NCBI GenBank assembly: GCA_017468935.1
Contig: JAFUHJ010000212.1
Span: 1 to 36,265 of the forward strand
Origin: Candidatus Methanomethylophilaceae archaeon
Lineage (GTDB): Archaea; Thermoplasmatota; Thermoplasmata; Methanomassiliicoccales; Methanomethylophilaceae
Direction of reading: 5' to 3'
Length of the DNA stretch: 36,265 bases
A model generated the notes under the pieces. That model worked only from the letters and a program-made list of their open reading frames with translations. It was not told the DNA's origin and ran no database searches. Of this stretch, positions 26,284 through 34,159 are shown one piece after another. The first letter of the stretch is position 1. Each line of letters opens with the position of its first letter. The position numbers and the translations under genes are program-made.

Positions 26284-26421
26284 TCATACCTCCATGAGTC
26301 CCCTCATCTCAGACTTGAGGGGTCTGATTTCCTTCCGTAGGCCGGAGACCTGCTGCTCTGACCTTCCATAGTTTTTGTTCGTGAACCATCCCGTGGTATC
26401 ATCTGAGCAGGGTCCCGTCAT
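26284..26421 (-). CDS. Possible 45-residue coiled-coil peptide upstream of the cysteine-rich gene
   Basis: A short frame from ATG 26421 to TGA 26284 encodes a peptide whose second half has heptad-spaced hydrophobic residues (SEQQVSGLRKEIRPLKSEM, then RGLMEV), as in a short coiled coil. Codon choice (AGG, CTC, GAG, ATC) is like neighbouring genes. Its last codons and stop span the GGAGGT ribosome binding site of the cysteine-rich gene, an arrangement expected for coupled translation. There is no ribosome binding site of its own and no well-placed TATA box, so the call is tentative. A 7-bp hairpin (CCCCTCA at 26300-26306 with TGAGGGG at 26316-26322) lies inside it. Confidence 0.3.
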   Translation of the reverse strand: MTGPCSDDTTGWFTNKNYGRSEQQVSGLRKEIRPLKSEMRGLMEV

Positions 26422-26468
26422 GAGAGTATTTCAATGGTCGTTAGGGCAGATCGGATTCTTCGTCAAAG

Positions 26469-26669
26469 ATGACCGATATACTGACAATGAGTGAGATCAG
26501 GGAAGGATGTCTTACAACCAGAGAGATCTCCGAAAGGCTTGGATACTCTACGATACCGAGCAACCTGAGGAAGAGACTGAATTCCATGCTGGATTAGGGC
26601 AAGATATCATACCTGTCTCCGGAATCCCCGATGTCATCCAAGCAGAGGTTGTGCCTGAAGATACAGTGA
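26469..26669 (+). pseudogene. HTH-like reading frame interrupted by an in-frame TAG
   Basis: From ATG 26469 the frame reads 42 codons to TAG (26595-26597) and then 23 more to TGA (26667-26669). The first part looks like a helix-turn-helix: TTREISERLGYSTIPSNLRK, preceded by MSEIREG. The part after TAG (GKISYLSPESPMS) would suit the wing of a winged helix. Either the gene is a 42-residue protein or decayed remnant, or UAG is read through, for instance as pyrrolysine, which is known in the Methanomassiliicoccales. No ribosome binding site precedes it. A different-frame open reading at 26507-26716 overlaps it but shows no recognisable features. Confidence 0.3.
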
Positions 26670-26704
26670 TGTGTCGGAAAGCTTCCGATCCGCGGTCACT
26701 CATT

Positions 26705-26778
26705 CTTAAATATTAAGCATCGGAATGAGGGTCATTACCGACAACGGCTGGCGATGGGTATCAGCACGTATCGAGGTG
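26705..26778 (+). promoter_or_regulatory. Promoter and ribosome binding site of malic enzyme
   Basis: CTTAAATATTAAG (26705-26717), a palindromic and strong TATA-like box, lies 70-80 nt before the start. GAGGTG (26773-26778) stands 7 nt before ATG 26786. The gene thus has a leader of roughly 45 nt and, unlike many neighbours, a clear ribosome binding site. Confidence 0.5.
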
Positions 26779-26785
26779 AATTGAA

Positions 26786-28135
26786 ATGGCAAACGACCAG
26801 GAAATATCCGTTGAAGAGCGTCTGGCCAAGGCGAAGAAGCCCGGGCAGGACGCAATGAAGATGCACCCCTACTACGGGGGGAAGATCGAGGTCGTACCGA
26901 AGGCATGCGTAAGGTCCTTCGACGACTTCTCCGTTTGGTACTCCCCGGGAGTGGCGGAGCCCTGTAAGGACATCGCAGCGAATCCCGAAAAGGTATACGA
27001 GCACACATGGAAATGGAACACCGTTGCTGTGGTGTCTGACGGAACACGTGTCCTTGGTCTCGGAGATATCGGACCCGAAGCCGCCATGCCAGTCATGGAG
27101 GGAAAGGGAATGCTGTTCAAGTACCTCGGAGGAGTGGACTGCGTCCCGATCTGTCTGGACACCAAGGATCCCGACAAGATCATCGAGACCGTCAGGCTCA
27201 TCGCACCCTCATTCGGAGGAATCAACCTCGAGGATATCTCGAACCCCAAGTGCTTCGACATCCTCGATGAGCTCAGGAAGGATTGCAAGATCCCCGTATG
27301 GCACGACGATCAGCAGGGAACCGCGACCGTGGAGGTCGCAGGTGCGATCAACGCTATGAAGCTGGTCGGAAAGAAGCTCGAGGATGCGAACATCACCGTC
27401 ATAGGTGCCGGAGCCGCATCCATCGCTATCGCGAGACTCCTCCTCGCAACGGGATTCAAGCCCGAGCACATGTGCATGTGCGACTCGAAGGGAATCCTCA
27501 ACCAGTCCAGGTCGGACGTGGAGAAGGATTTCAAGCAGAAGTGGGAGATCTGTAAGAAGACCAACGGAGCCGGGAAGACTGGCGGAATGAAGGAGGCCTT
27601 CGAGGGAGCGGATATCGTCATCGCCGCATCCAAGCCCGGACCGGGAACGATCCCTCCGGAGTACGTCGACCTCATGGCGGACGACCCCGTCATCTTCGCC
27701 ACTGCCAACCCGATCCCCGAGATCTGGCCTTGGGAGGCGAAGGAGCACGGATGCAAGATCTTCGCCACCGGCAGGTCCGACTTCCCCAACCAGGTCAACA
27801 ACTCGATGGGATTCCCCGCAATCTTCCGCGGAGTCCTCGATGTCAGGGCCAAGACCATCACCGACGAGATGTGCATCGCAGCGGCCAAGTCCCTTGCGGC
27901 ATCCGCCGAGAAGAAGGGAATCACCCCCGAGTATATCGTCCCGACCATGTCGGAGACCGAGGTCTTCATCGACGAGGCCGTCGCAGTAGGAGCGAAGGCA
28001 CAGGAGCAGGGCGTCGCCAGGCTCAAGCTCTCCAAGCAGGAGATGCACGACAGGGCAGAGTTCATGATCACCAGATCGAGGAACCTCACCGCCCAGATGA
28101 TGAAGGACGGCTTCATCAAAGAATACGTCGAGTGA
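26786..28135 (+). CDS. NAD(P)-dependent malic enzyme
   Basis: This 449-residue enzyme oxidatively decarboxylates malate to pyruvate, linking C4 acids to pyruvate and reducing power. The N-terminal domain has the catalytic tyrosine in VWYSPGVAEPC and the lysine region in DGTRVLGLGDIGPEAAMPVMEGK. Metal ligands lie in NLEDISNP and WHDDQQGTATV. The Rossmann site is GAGAASIAIA near residue 210, followed by ATANPIPEIWP and FATGRSDFPNQVNNSMGFP. It corresponds to the short prokaryotic form, without the phosphotransacetylase-like domain of MaeB. The codon bias is strong, suggesting high expression. A GGGCC-TTCG-GGCCC hairpin follows. Confidence 0.93.
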   Translation: MANDQEISVEERLAKAKKPGQDAMKMHPYYGGKIEVVPKACVRSFDDFSVWYSPGVAEPCKDIAANPEKVYEHTWKWNTVAVVSDGTRVLGLGDIGPEAAMPVMEGKGMLFKYLGGVDCVPICLDTKDPDKIIETVRLIAPSFGGINLEDISNPKCFDILDELRKDCKIPVWHDDQQGTATVEVAGAINAMKLVGKKLEDANITVIGAGAASIAIARLLLATGFKPEHMCMCDSKGILNQSRSDVEKDFKQKWEICKKTNGAGKTGGMKEAFEGADIVIAASKPGPGTIPPEYVDLMADDPVIFATANPIPEIWPWEAKEHGCKIFATGRSDFPNQVNNSMGFPAIFRGVLDVRAKTITDEMCIAAAKSLAASAEKKGITPEYIVPTMSETEVFIDEAVAVGAKAQEQGVARLKLSKQEMHDRAEFMITRSRNLTAQMMKDGFIKEYVE

Positions 28136-28149
28136 TTCTAAACATTTCA

Positions 28150-28163
28150 GGGCCTTCGGGCCC
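28150..28163 (+). terminator. Hairpin terminator after malic enzyme
   Basis: GGGCC and GGCCC form a 5-bp stem around a stable TTCG tetraloop, 14 nt past the malic enzyme stop. A pyrimidine-rich tract follows. Confidence 0.45.
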
Positions 28164-28226
28164 ATCTCCCCATTGTTCCTGACGAGCGAAAGCTATGTTC
28201 AAATAGTTGTTATTATATGGAGAATC

Positions 28227-28829
28227 ATGATTTACACCGGGGAGATGATCATTGACACGTACTCGTTCCACGAGGAAGAGTACTCCAATCCGCGCATGAA
28301 GTTGAGCAGGGAGGTCAAGGCAGGGAAGTATATCAGGCTCAAGAGGGACCTGTATGTATCGGACAAGGATATTCCAAGTATTGCGCTGGCACAAGCAATC
28401 TACGGTCCTTCATACATATCATTCGATTATGCGCTGTCGTATTACGGTATGATACCGGAACATCCATACAACATATCATGTGCTTCATTCAACAAGCGCA
28501 GGGATAAGGTATTCAAGACAGATATTTGCTCCTATTATTATACAGATGTTCCTGCAAAGGTATTCCCCGAGGATGTCACCTGTATGTCTATCGACGGGTA
28601 TGCATTCAACATGGCCTCCATGGAGAAGGCCCTCTGTGATAAGCTGTACAAGATCAGCCCGGTCTCCGGGATGAACGATCTAGAAGAGCTTCTTCTGGAC
28701 GATATGAGGTTGGAAGAGGATATGCTCTTTACACTGGATACGAACAGGATAAGGGAATTGAGCGAAGGCTACAGATGCAAGAACGTATCAATGCTATCTG
28801 ACTACCTGGGTTCGGAGGTGACCATATGA
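28227..28829 (+). CDS. AbiEi-type antitoxin / transcriptional regulator
   Basis: The 200-residue protein has the AbiEi outline: an N-terminal DNA-binding region with REVKAGKYIRLKRDLYV, then a PSYISFDYALSYYGMIP helix, a central beta region (CASFNKRRDKVF, SYYYTDVP) and MASMEKALCDKLY. AbiEi proteins neutralise AbiEii toxins and repress their own operon. ATG 28227 has GGAG five bases upstream. However, the TATA-like TTATTATATGG (28210-28220) is 31 nt before a second in-frame ATG at 28245, so a leaderless start there is equally possible. The stop overlaps the toxin start as ATGA. Confidence 0.75.
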   Translation: MIYTGEMIIDTYSFHEEEYSNPRMKLSREVKAGKYIRLKRDLYVSDKDIPSIALAQAIYGPSYISFDYALSYYGMIPEHPYNISCASFNKRRDKVFKTDICSYYYTDVPAKVFPEDVTCMSIDGYAFNMASMEKALCDKLYKISPVSGMNDLEELLLDDMRLEEDMLFTLDTNRIRELSEGYRCKNVSMLSDYLGSEVTI

Positions 28830-29698
28830 AACTACTGGAATCGATCGTCACCGAGCATCCCAAGAATCCGGTGGATGCAGTGAATCTTGCCAGACAGTAT
28901 CTCCAAGAGATAGTTCTCTGCGGATTGTATCGCAGCAATTTCTTCAACTATGCGGCATTCCAGGGAGGCACCTCGCTCAGGATATTCCACGACCTGGACA
29001 GGTTCTCGGAGGATCTGGATTTCTGTGTGGTAGAGGAAGGGCATAAGGTGGACCTCGAGAAGATATCGGGTTATCTGAAGGATGAGATCATGTCCTATGG
29101 TCTTGAATTCAACATTCAGATCAGGGATGTAGAAGGAGGGAACATCTGCGGTTTCCGTATCAAGGGCAATACAAGGGATCTGCTCCAGGCCATGGGTTTT
29201 CCCGAATCGACGTTGATGCTGATACATCCCAAGGCCCTGACCGATATCAAGATCGATATTGATAAGGAGACGCCCAAGGGATACAAGGTCGAGCATGTTT
29301 TCAAGTCTTATCCTTTCCAATATGGTGCCACAATCATGGATTATCCAACCCTGTTTGCGGGCAAGACCTCCGCAGTGATCACACGTCATTGGAAGAACCG
29401 TGTGAAGGGTCGTGACCTTTATGATTTCGAATGGTACATAGGCCAGAATATCCCAGTGAACATGCGTTTCTTAGAGAGCAATCTGGTGAGGGAGGGGCTC
29501 ATCAAGGAATCGGAATTCAACAGGGAAGTTCTTCTGGAACTATTGGAGGACCGTTTCAGGGTCATCGATTACAACAGTGCTCTGGAGGATATCAGTCTAT
29601 TCGTTCCTTCTGATAAAGTCCCTGAGAACTGGAGCCCCGAACACTTCATAGAAGTCTCTAAGAGGATTCAGATAGACGATGGGCATCGATATCGGTAA
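28826..29698 (+). CDS. AbiEii-type nucleotidyltransferase toxin
   Basis: The 290-residue protein has the AbiEii/MNT-fold active site: FQGGTSLR at residues 45-52 (GG-T/S motif) followed by DRFSEDLDF at 58-66 with the metal-binding aspartates. Further on, KIDIDKETP gives a third acidic strand and KTSAVITRHWKNRVKGRDLYDF is the conserved helical segment of this family. Such toxins transfer nucleotides, in some members to tRNA acceptor ends, and serve in phage defence. All key residues are present, so the toxin should be active. The start overlaps the antitoxin stop, with GAGGTGA upstream. This is the only called gene in the window ending in TAA. Confidence 0.85.
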   Translation: MKLLESIVTEHPKNPVDAVNLARQYLQEIVLCGLYRSNFFNYAAFQGGTSLRIFHDLDRFSEDLDFCVVEEGHKVDLEKISGYLKDEIMSYGLEFNIQIRDVEGGNICGFRIKGNTRDLLQAMGFPESTLMLIHPKALTDIKIDIDKETPKGYKVEHVFKSYPFQYGATIMDYPTLFAGKTSAVITRHWKNRVKGRDLYDFEWYIGQNIPVNMRFLESNLVREGLIKESEFNREVLLELLEDRFRVIDYNSALEDISLFVPSDKVPENWSPEHFIEVSKRIQIDDGHRYR

Positions 29699-29723
29699 AA
29701 CCGTCTAAGTGATTCGGACGGAT

Positions 29724-30947
29724 ATGAAGTCCCTCGAGACCGTCCTCAAAGAAGTCGAATCCATGGAACAGGAGATCATCGAAACCACAATGGAGATGAT
29801 CAGGATCCCAGCTCTGGCACCTATTAACGGCGGTGACGGGGAATCAAGGAAAGCGGATTATCTGATGACCAGGACCGGGGGTTTCGACCAGGTCAGGAGA
29901 TTCGATGTACCGGATACTGTCGACCCCAATGTCATGAGGTCGAACATCATTGCAGTGAAGAAGGGGAAGAGGAAGGAGACCCTTTGGTTCGTATCCCACA
30001 TGGATGTGGTCCCCACGGGCGATCCGGAATTATGGGATACGCCCCCGTTTGATCCTGTCCTCAAGGACGGAAAGGTATACGGAAGGGGTACGGAGGACGA
30101 CGGTCAATCCGTGATATCCACTATGTTCGCATCGAGGCCCTTCCTCGACCAGGAGTTCGAGGGGATGTCCCTTGGTATCGCTTGGGTCGCCGACGAGGAG
30201 ACCAACAGCACTTGCGGTATTCAGCATCTTCTCAGTCAGGGCGTGTTCCAGCCCGGTGACATCATAATGGTGCCCGATCATTGCTCTCCGGACGGAAGCA
30301 CCATCGCAATGGCCGAGAAGCACATCATTTGGCTCAAGTTCTGCATCGAAGGGAAGACAACGCACGCTTCGACACCGGGCCTGGGCATCAACGCCTACAA
30401 GGTGTCCACCATGCTGCTCATGGATCTGATAGAATCGTTCGACGGCAGGTTCGGGGACAGGGATACCATGTACCGTCCCAGCAACTCTACGTTCGAGCCC
30501 ACCAAGAGCATAGCTACGGTCGAGAACGTGAACACGATCCCGGGATACGACGAGTTCTGTATGGACATCCGTCTCAACCCCAATTACGATCCCGAATTGG
30601 TCATCAGAATGGCCGAGGAGATAGCCGGCATATATGCGGAATCGACCGGGGCAAAGATCACCGTAGAGGTACTTCAGAAAGCCATTGCTGGCAAACCCTC
30701 ATCGTTGGAGTCCGTGGGATACAAGGCGCTCTCCGATTCGATCGAAGAGGTCATGGGAAGGGTCCCGGAACCGATCGGTATAGCCGGAGGTACCTGTGCC
30801 AATTTCTTCAGGCTCAAAGGATTCGATGCCTATGCATGGCAGACCGGGGACGGTTCCCTGCATGCACCTAACGAGTACATGCTGGTGAAGAACGTGATGA
30901 ACGATACGAAGGTCTTCGCCACACTCATACACAAGCTGTGTATGTGA
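29724..30947 (+). CDS. M20-family metallopeptidase (ArgE/DapE-like)
   Basis: This 407-residue amidohydrolase has the di-zinc site of the M20 family: VSHMDVVPTGD (His, Asp), GRGTEDDGQS (bridging Asp), and the DEETNS glutamate pair. A dimerisation-domain segment KTTHASTPGLGINA with its histidine follows, and a late histidine lies in GSLHAPNEY. Members hydrolyse N-acyl amino acids or dipeptides, as in arginine and diaminopimelate synthesis or peptide breakdown; the substrate is not predictable here. GRGTEDDGQS replaces the common GRGAxDMKG, hinting at the peptidase and not the DapE branch. ATG 29724 is chosen over GTG 29709. It lies 25 nt after the toxin gene and its stop abuts the convergent ftsY stop. 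Confidence 0.85.
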   Translation: MKSLETVLKEVESMEQEIIETTMEMIRIPALAPINGGDGESRKADYLMTRTGGFDQVRRFDVPDTVDPNVMRSNIIAVKKGKRKETLWFVSHMDVVPTGDPELWDTPPFDPVLKDGKVYGRGTEDDGQSVISTMFASRPFLDQEFEGMSLGIAWVADEETNSTCGIQHLLSQGVFQPGDIIMVPDHCSPDGSTIAMAEKHIIWLKFCIEGKTTHASTPGLGINAYKVSTMLLMDLIESFDGRFGDRDTMYRPSNSTFEPTKSIATVENVNTIPGYDEFCMDIRLNPNYDPELVIRMAEEIAGIYAESTGAKITVEVLQKAIAGKPSSLESVGYKALSDSIEEVMGRVPEPIGIAGGTCANFFRLKGFDAYAWQTGDGSLHAPNEYMLVKNVMNDTKVFATLIHKLCM

Positions 30948-32054
30948 TCACTCGAACATCCTCTCGATCATCCACTCGGTGTTGAACTTGACGATGTCGT
31001 CGTATTCCTGACCGTTGCAGACGAATGCGATGGGTTTGCCGATCGTGTGGGCGATCGATAATGCCGCTCCGCCCTTGGCGTCCGTGTCGATCTTGGTGAG
31101 GATTACAGCGTCGATACCTACAGCGTCATCGAACACCTTCGCTTGCTCGATAGCATTGTTGCCTGCGAGGGAGTCACCGACGAAGACCTTGAGGTCAGGT
31201 TTGGCGACCCTTACGATCTTCTTCATCTCTTCGATGAGGTTGCTGTTGGTCTGCATACGTCCGGCTGTGTCCACGAGGACCACATCCCTGAACTTGGACC
31301 TCGCATGTTCGACCGCATCGAATGCGACCGCGGCGGGATCCGCGTCCTGGGTCTGCTTGACTATCTTGCATCCGAGCTTCTCGGCATGGATGCTCAGCTG
31401 TTCGATGGCACCTGCCCTGAACGTGTCGCAGGCGGCCATGACGACGGTCTTCTCCTGGTCCTGGAGACGCTTCGCGATCTTGGCGATGGCCGTGGTCTTA
31501 CCGGTACCGTTGATACCGACGAACATGATGACAGTGGGCCTCTTCTGCTGGGAGATCCACTGGTCGAAGTCGAACTCGTTGATCTTCAGGACATCCCTGA
31601 CGGCATCCTTGACGGACATCTCGACGACCTGCTCGAGCGAGTATGAGCGGTCGTACTTCTTTCCGAGGAGGTTCTGCCTCACGCCCTCTTTGATCTCGTC
31701 CGCCACGGGGAGGGCCACATCGGCCTCCAAAAGTGTGAAGTAGAGCTCGTCGAGGATCTCGTCCAGAGCGGAATCCTTGATCTTCTTTCCGCTGTCGGAG
31801 ACTATTTCGGAAGTCTTCGGGGCAGCAGGGGCCGTGGCCTTCTGCTGCTTCTGGAGCTTCAGCATCTCCTTCCTGGAGAGCTTGGGTTGCTCCGGTTCCG
31901 GCTGGGAAGCCGGGATAGAAGGTTCTTGAATGGGTTTGTCTGGAGTCACGGATGGGGACTGTTCCTCCTCCTTTCCGAATATCTGTTCCTTGTCCAGCTC
32001 CTTATCGGCCTTGCTGAACAATCCTTTCAGTTTGGATTTGAGAGAATCGAACAT
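30948..32054 (-). CDS. ftsY: Signal recognition particle receptor FtsY
   Basis: This 368-residue GTPase docks ribosome-SRP complexes to the membrane translocon. A short amphipathic, lysine-rich N-terminus (MFDSLKSKLKGLFSK) is followed by a charged Pro/Glu linker to about residue 80. The NG domain then carries G1 GINGTGKTT, DTFRAGAIEQL, G3 VDTAGRMQTNSNLIEE, G4 TKIDTDAKGG and GQEYDDI near the end. All GTP-binding motifs are intact. It is the last gene of a minus-strand run with L18Ae and prefoldin alpha; the prefoldin stop is 10 nt upstream, and this order is widely conserved in archaea. Confidence 0.96.
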   Translation of the reverse strand: MFDSLKSKLKGLFSKADKELDKEQIFGKEEEQSPSVTPDKPIQEPSIPASQPEPEQPKLSRKEMLKLQKQQKATAPAAPKTSEIVSDSGKKIKDSALDEILDELYFTLLEADVALPVADEIKEGVRQNLLGKKYDRSYSLEQVVEMSVKDAVRDVLKINEFDFDQWISQQKRPTVIMFVGINGTGKTTAIAKIAKRLQDQEKTVVMAACDTFRAGAIEQLSIHAEKLGCKIVKQTQDADPAAVAFDAVEHARSKFRDVVLVDTAGRMQTNSNLIEEMKKIVRVAKPDLKVFVGDSLAGNNAIEQAKVFDDAVGIDAVILTKIDTDAKGGAALSIAHTIGKPIAFVCNGQEYDDIVKFNTEWMIERMFE

Positions 32055-32064
32055 CCCGCACCAC

Positions 32065-32493
32065 TCACTGCATCGGGGCCTGCTGCCTGTTCATGTATTC
32101 GACCTGAACGGCCTCGGATACCGTCGAGAGTGCCTGCTGGACCTCCTGAAGGGCGTCCACGGTCTTCTTCAGTGCTTCCGAGAGTTCGGCAGCGTTCGCT
32201 TCCATGTACTTGTTCGCATCCTCGGGGGTCTTCTCGACGGATATTCCGGAGCCGACTCCTACGACGATGTTCTTGTTGGAAGTGACCTTGACGTTCATGA
32301 AGGACGAAGCTCCGATAGGGACCATGATCTCATCTCCCTCTTTGGCTGCCATCAGGGCCCTTATCGACTCGTTGGCCATGTTGACCTCGTCGAGGGTAGA
32401 GCGCAGTACAGTGACCTGGCGCGAGAGCGCTTCGGTCCTGTTCTTGTAGCTCTCCATCAGGGCCAGCATCTGACGGAGTTCGTCATCGTTCAT
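32065..32493 (-). CDS. pfdA: Prefoldin subunit alpha
   Basis: This 142-residue chaperone subunit forms the hexameric prefoldin that holds unfolded proteins for the chaperonin. Two long coiled-coil helices flank the central beta hairpins: MNDDELRQMLALMESYKNR at the start, VPIGASSFMNVKV and VVVGVGSGISVEKT-like VGVGSGISVEKT in the middle, and a helix rich in Glu/Ala/Leu at the end. A GTGA overlap with the L18Ae stop offers GTG 32499 as an alternative start. I prefer ATG 32493 because GGTGA stands six bases upstream. Confidence 0.9.
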   Translation of the reverse strand: MNDDELRQMLALMESYKNRTEALSRQVTVLRSTLDEVNMANESIRALMAAKEGDEIMVPIGASSFMNVKVTSNKNIVVGVGSGISVEKTPEDANKYMEANAAELSEALKKTVDALQEVQQALSTVSEAVQVEYMNRQQAPMQ

Positions 32494-32495
32494 GT

Positions 32496-32723
32496 TCACT
32501 CACCGATCTGGTATTTCACGACGTGGTTGGTGACTTCTTCTGCGGAGAGCTCCTTGACCTCGGCGATGTTGATCTGCCATCTCTTCAGCTTGTGCTTGCT
32601 TCCGATGGTCGAGAGTGCCTTCTCCTTGACTGCCGCCTCATCAGCAGCTGCCATCTCTACAGCGAAAGGCTGCTGCTTCTGCCTGGGGTCGGCATATGTT
32701 CCTGATACGAGGAATGCTTTCAT
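32496..32723 (-). CDS. rpl18a: Large-subunit ribosomal protein L18Ae (LX)
   Basis: The 75-residue protein begins MKAFLVSGTYADPRQKQQPF and contains KEKALSTIGSKHKLKRWQINI, both typical of archaeal LX/L18Ae, a small 50S protein. AGGT stands just before ATG 32723. Two copies of ACCTTTAT, 17 bp apart on the minus strand (32765-32741), may supply the TATA element. In many archaea this gene follows L39e, L31e and eIF6; here it follows priS directly, so that part of the cluster has moved elsewhere. Confidence 0.9.
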   Translation of the reverse strand: MKAFLVSGTYADPRQKQQPFAVEMAAADEAAVKEKALSTIGSKHKLKRWQINIAEVKELSAEEVTNHVVKYQIGE

Positions 32724-32835
32724 TTTATTACCTGAAACACGTGATAAAGGTCCCATTAATAAAGGTTACGCGTTAATTAAAAAGAGATTGGATGGGTAGG
32801 ATGAACAGACGATTGTGTGTTTCCGTATGTGCCAG

Positions 32836-34065
32836 TCAGAACAGTTTTTCCTTTTTGCTCTCTTCAGACGCGAATCCGTAGCTGGCGTACTTCCTACCGA
32901 TGAGGAATATGGCGGCGTACTCGGGTGCGGTGGTCTCTCCGCTGAGCTCGAAGTGCTGTCCCTTCATGTCAAGGGACATGTCCTTCCTCATGGTGATCTT
33001 CACCTCTTCGTCGCTGTATTCGTCCGGTACGGCCATCTGCAGGGGATCGAAATCGGTGAGTTCCGAACGTGTGATGGGGGTTACCCTCAGGCCGCTCTTC
33101 CCGTGGATGGATCCCGGGAGACGGATTAGTCTCTTGATGTCCGCCGTGACGGGTTCGTCCACCTCCCCGGATAGGCGGGGAGCCATGTCCTCCTTCATGA
33201 CCTTCACGAGAAGATTCTGAGTGGACTGGCTCAGCATGGCCATGGTGTTCTTCTCGAACAGGAGTCCCCTTGTCTTCTTGAGCTCCTCCTGTGCCTTGTA
33301 GAGGGTCGTCGATTGGCTGCCCTTGATGCTCGGGTATTCCTTCTTGAAATCCTTCACATCCCCGTCGCAGAGGTCGTTGACGACATCCATGAGGGAGTTC
33401 CTCATCATCAGCTTCCATCCTCCCGAGTCCGCGGAGGGAATGAGACGGTCCTTCGCTATGTTGGTGCGGACCCCGTTGCCCGTGGCCACCTGGGATGTCG
33501 CCACCCTGTTGTAGGGAAAGACCCAGTCTATGTTGAGACCGGAACCCGTGATGAAGTCAACGAGCTCCCTCCTCTCCGGTGATCCCAGGCCCATGATGTC
33601 GGGAGTCCTCACGTGTGCGTGGTATCCCCTTCCTCCCGAGAACGTTATGTGGATCTGGTCCTCCTGGAATCCCAGGTTGTCCATCAGGAACCTGTCCACC
33701 AGGCGCATCATCTGCGAGCGGATCTCGATGAGCATCTCCGCATAGGTCATGTTCCCGGCACCCTCAAGGTGGTCGGCGTCAAGATCGAAGATGAGCTCTG
33801 CACCCATCCAGCCTTTCTCGTCCATGGTAGGGGCATCGGGTCTGCGGTAGTATGAGGTGGAATAGTAACTGTGTGACGGCACCTGTCCCGCCATGAACCT
33901 GTGCAGTTCCGCCGAGTTGCCGAAGGCCATGTGCCTTTGGACATATGTCTTGTCGAAGAACATGAATCCGAACTCCCTGCGGGTGAACCTGTCCGGCAAT
34001 GACGGCGTGTTCGCCTTGTAGTATTTCCTGAACGCCTTCAGGAGGAAGCGTTGGTTCGAATCCAT
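32836..34065 (-). CDS. priS: DNA primase catalytic subunit PriS
   Basis: This 409-residue protein is the polymerising subunit of the archaeal primase. The catalytic aspartates are in ELIFDLDADH near residue 90, and ITFSGGRGYHAHVRTP supplies the nucleotide-binding serine and histidine. RLIRLPGSIHGKSGLRV marks the conserved C-terminal part. The first residues (QRFLLKAFRKYY) and RREFGFMFFD are typical. ATG 34065 follows a GTG that is a possible start. No ribosome binding site exists, and a TATA-like box is centred about 31 nt upstream. It shares its upstream element with priL, coding for its partner 25 kb away. Confidence 0.93.
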   Translation of the reverse strand: MDSNQRFLLKAFRKYYKANTPSLPDRFTRREFGFMFFDKTYVQRHMAFGNSAELHRFMAGQVPSHSYYSTSYYRRPDAPTMDEKGWMGAELIFDLDADHLEGAGNMTYAEMLIEIRSQMMRLVDRFLMDNLGFQEDQIHITFSGGRGYHAHVRTPDIMGLGSPERRELVDFITGSGLNIDWVFPYNRVATSQVATGNGVRTNIAKDRLIPSADSGGWKLMMRNSLMDVVNDLCDGDVKDFKKEYPSIKGSQSTTLYKAQEELKKTRGLLFEKNTMAMLSQSTQNLLVKVMKEDMAPRLSGEVDEPVTADIKRLIRLPGSIHGKSGLRVTPITRSELTDFDPLQMAVPDEYSDEEVKITMRKDMSLDMKGQHFELSGETTAPEYAAIFLIGRKYASYGFASEESKKEKLF

Positions 34066-34090
34066 CACGATGACAATCTACGATTGTTTT

Positions 34091-34118
34091 CTTTAATGTA
34101 TTGTTGACTCGCAACAAT
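34091..34118 (-). promoter_or_regulatory. priS promoter with inverted repeat shared in part with priL
   Basis: TACATTAAAG (minus strand, 34100-34091) is a TATA-like box about 31 nt before the priS ATG. Abutting it upstream is a perfect inverted repeat ATTGTTG-N5-CAACAAT (34100-34118). Its right arm and spacer, GTTGACTCGCAACAAT (34103-34118), match the priL upstream element in 13 of 16 positions at nearly the same distance from the start. Confidence 0.5.
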
Positions 34119-34159
34119 TCGGCAGGGAACGATTATATGTCGATCAGGATGGATGAATC

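Noticed and set aside
26507-26716. 69-codon plus-strand frame overlapping the HTH-like frame
   Set aside because: The HTH-like frame at 26469 has recognisable helix-turn-helix character; this one does not and its GGAAGG touches the ATG with no spacing.
27209-28165. 318-codon open frame antisense to malic enzyme
   Set aside because: It is the mirror of a strongly codon-biased gene; the composition (Leu/Asp/Gly/Val-rich, low complexity) is that of an antisense shadow.
34046-34056. GGTTCGAATCC, resembling a tRNA T-arm
   Set aside because: It lies inside the first codons of priS (antisense of the DSNQRF region) and no tRNA cloverleaf surrounds it.
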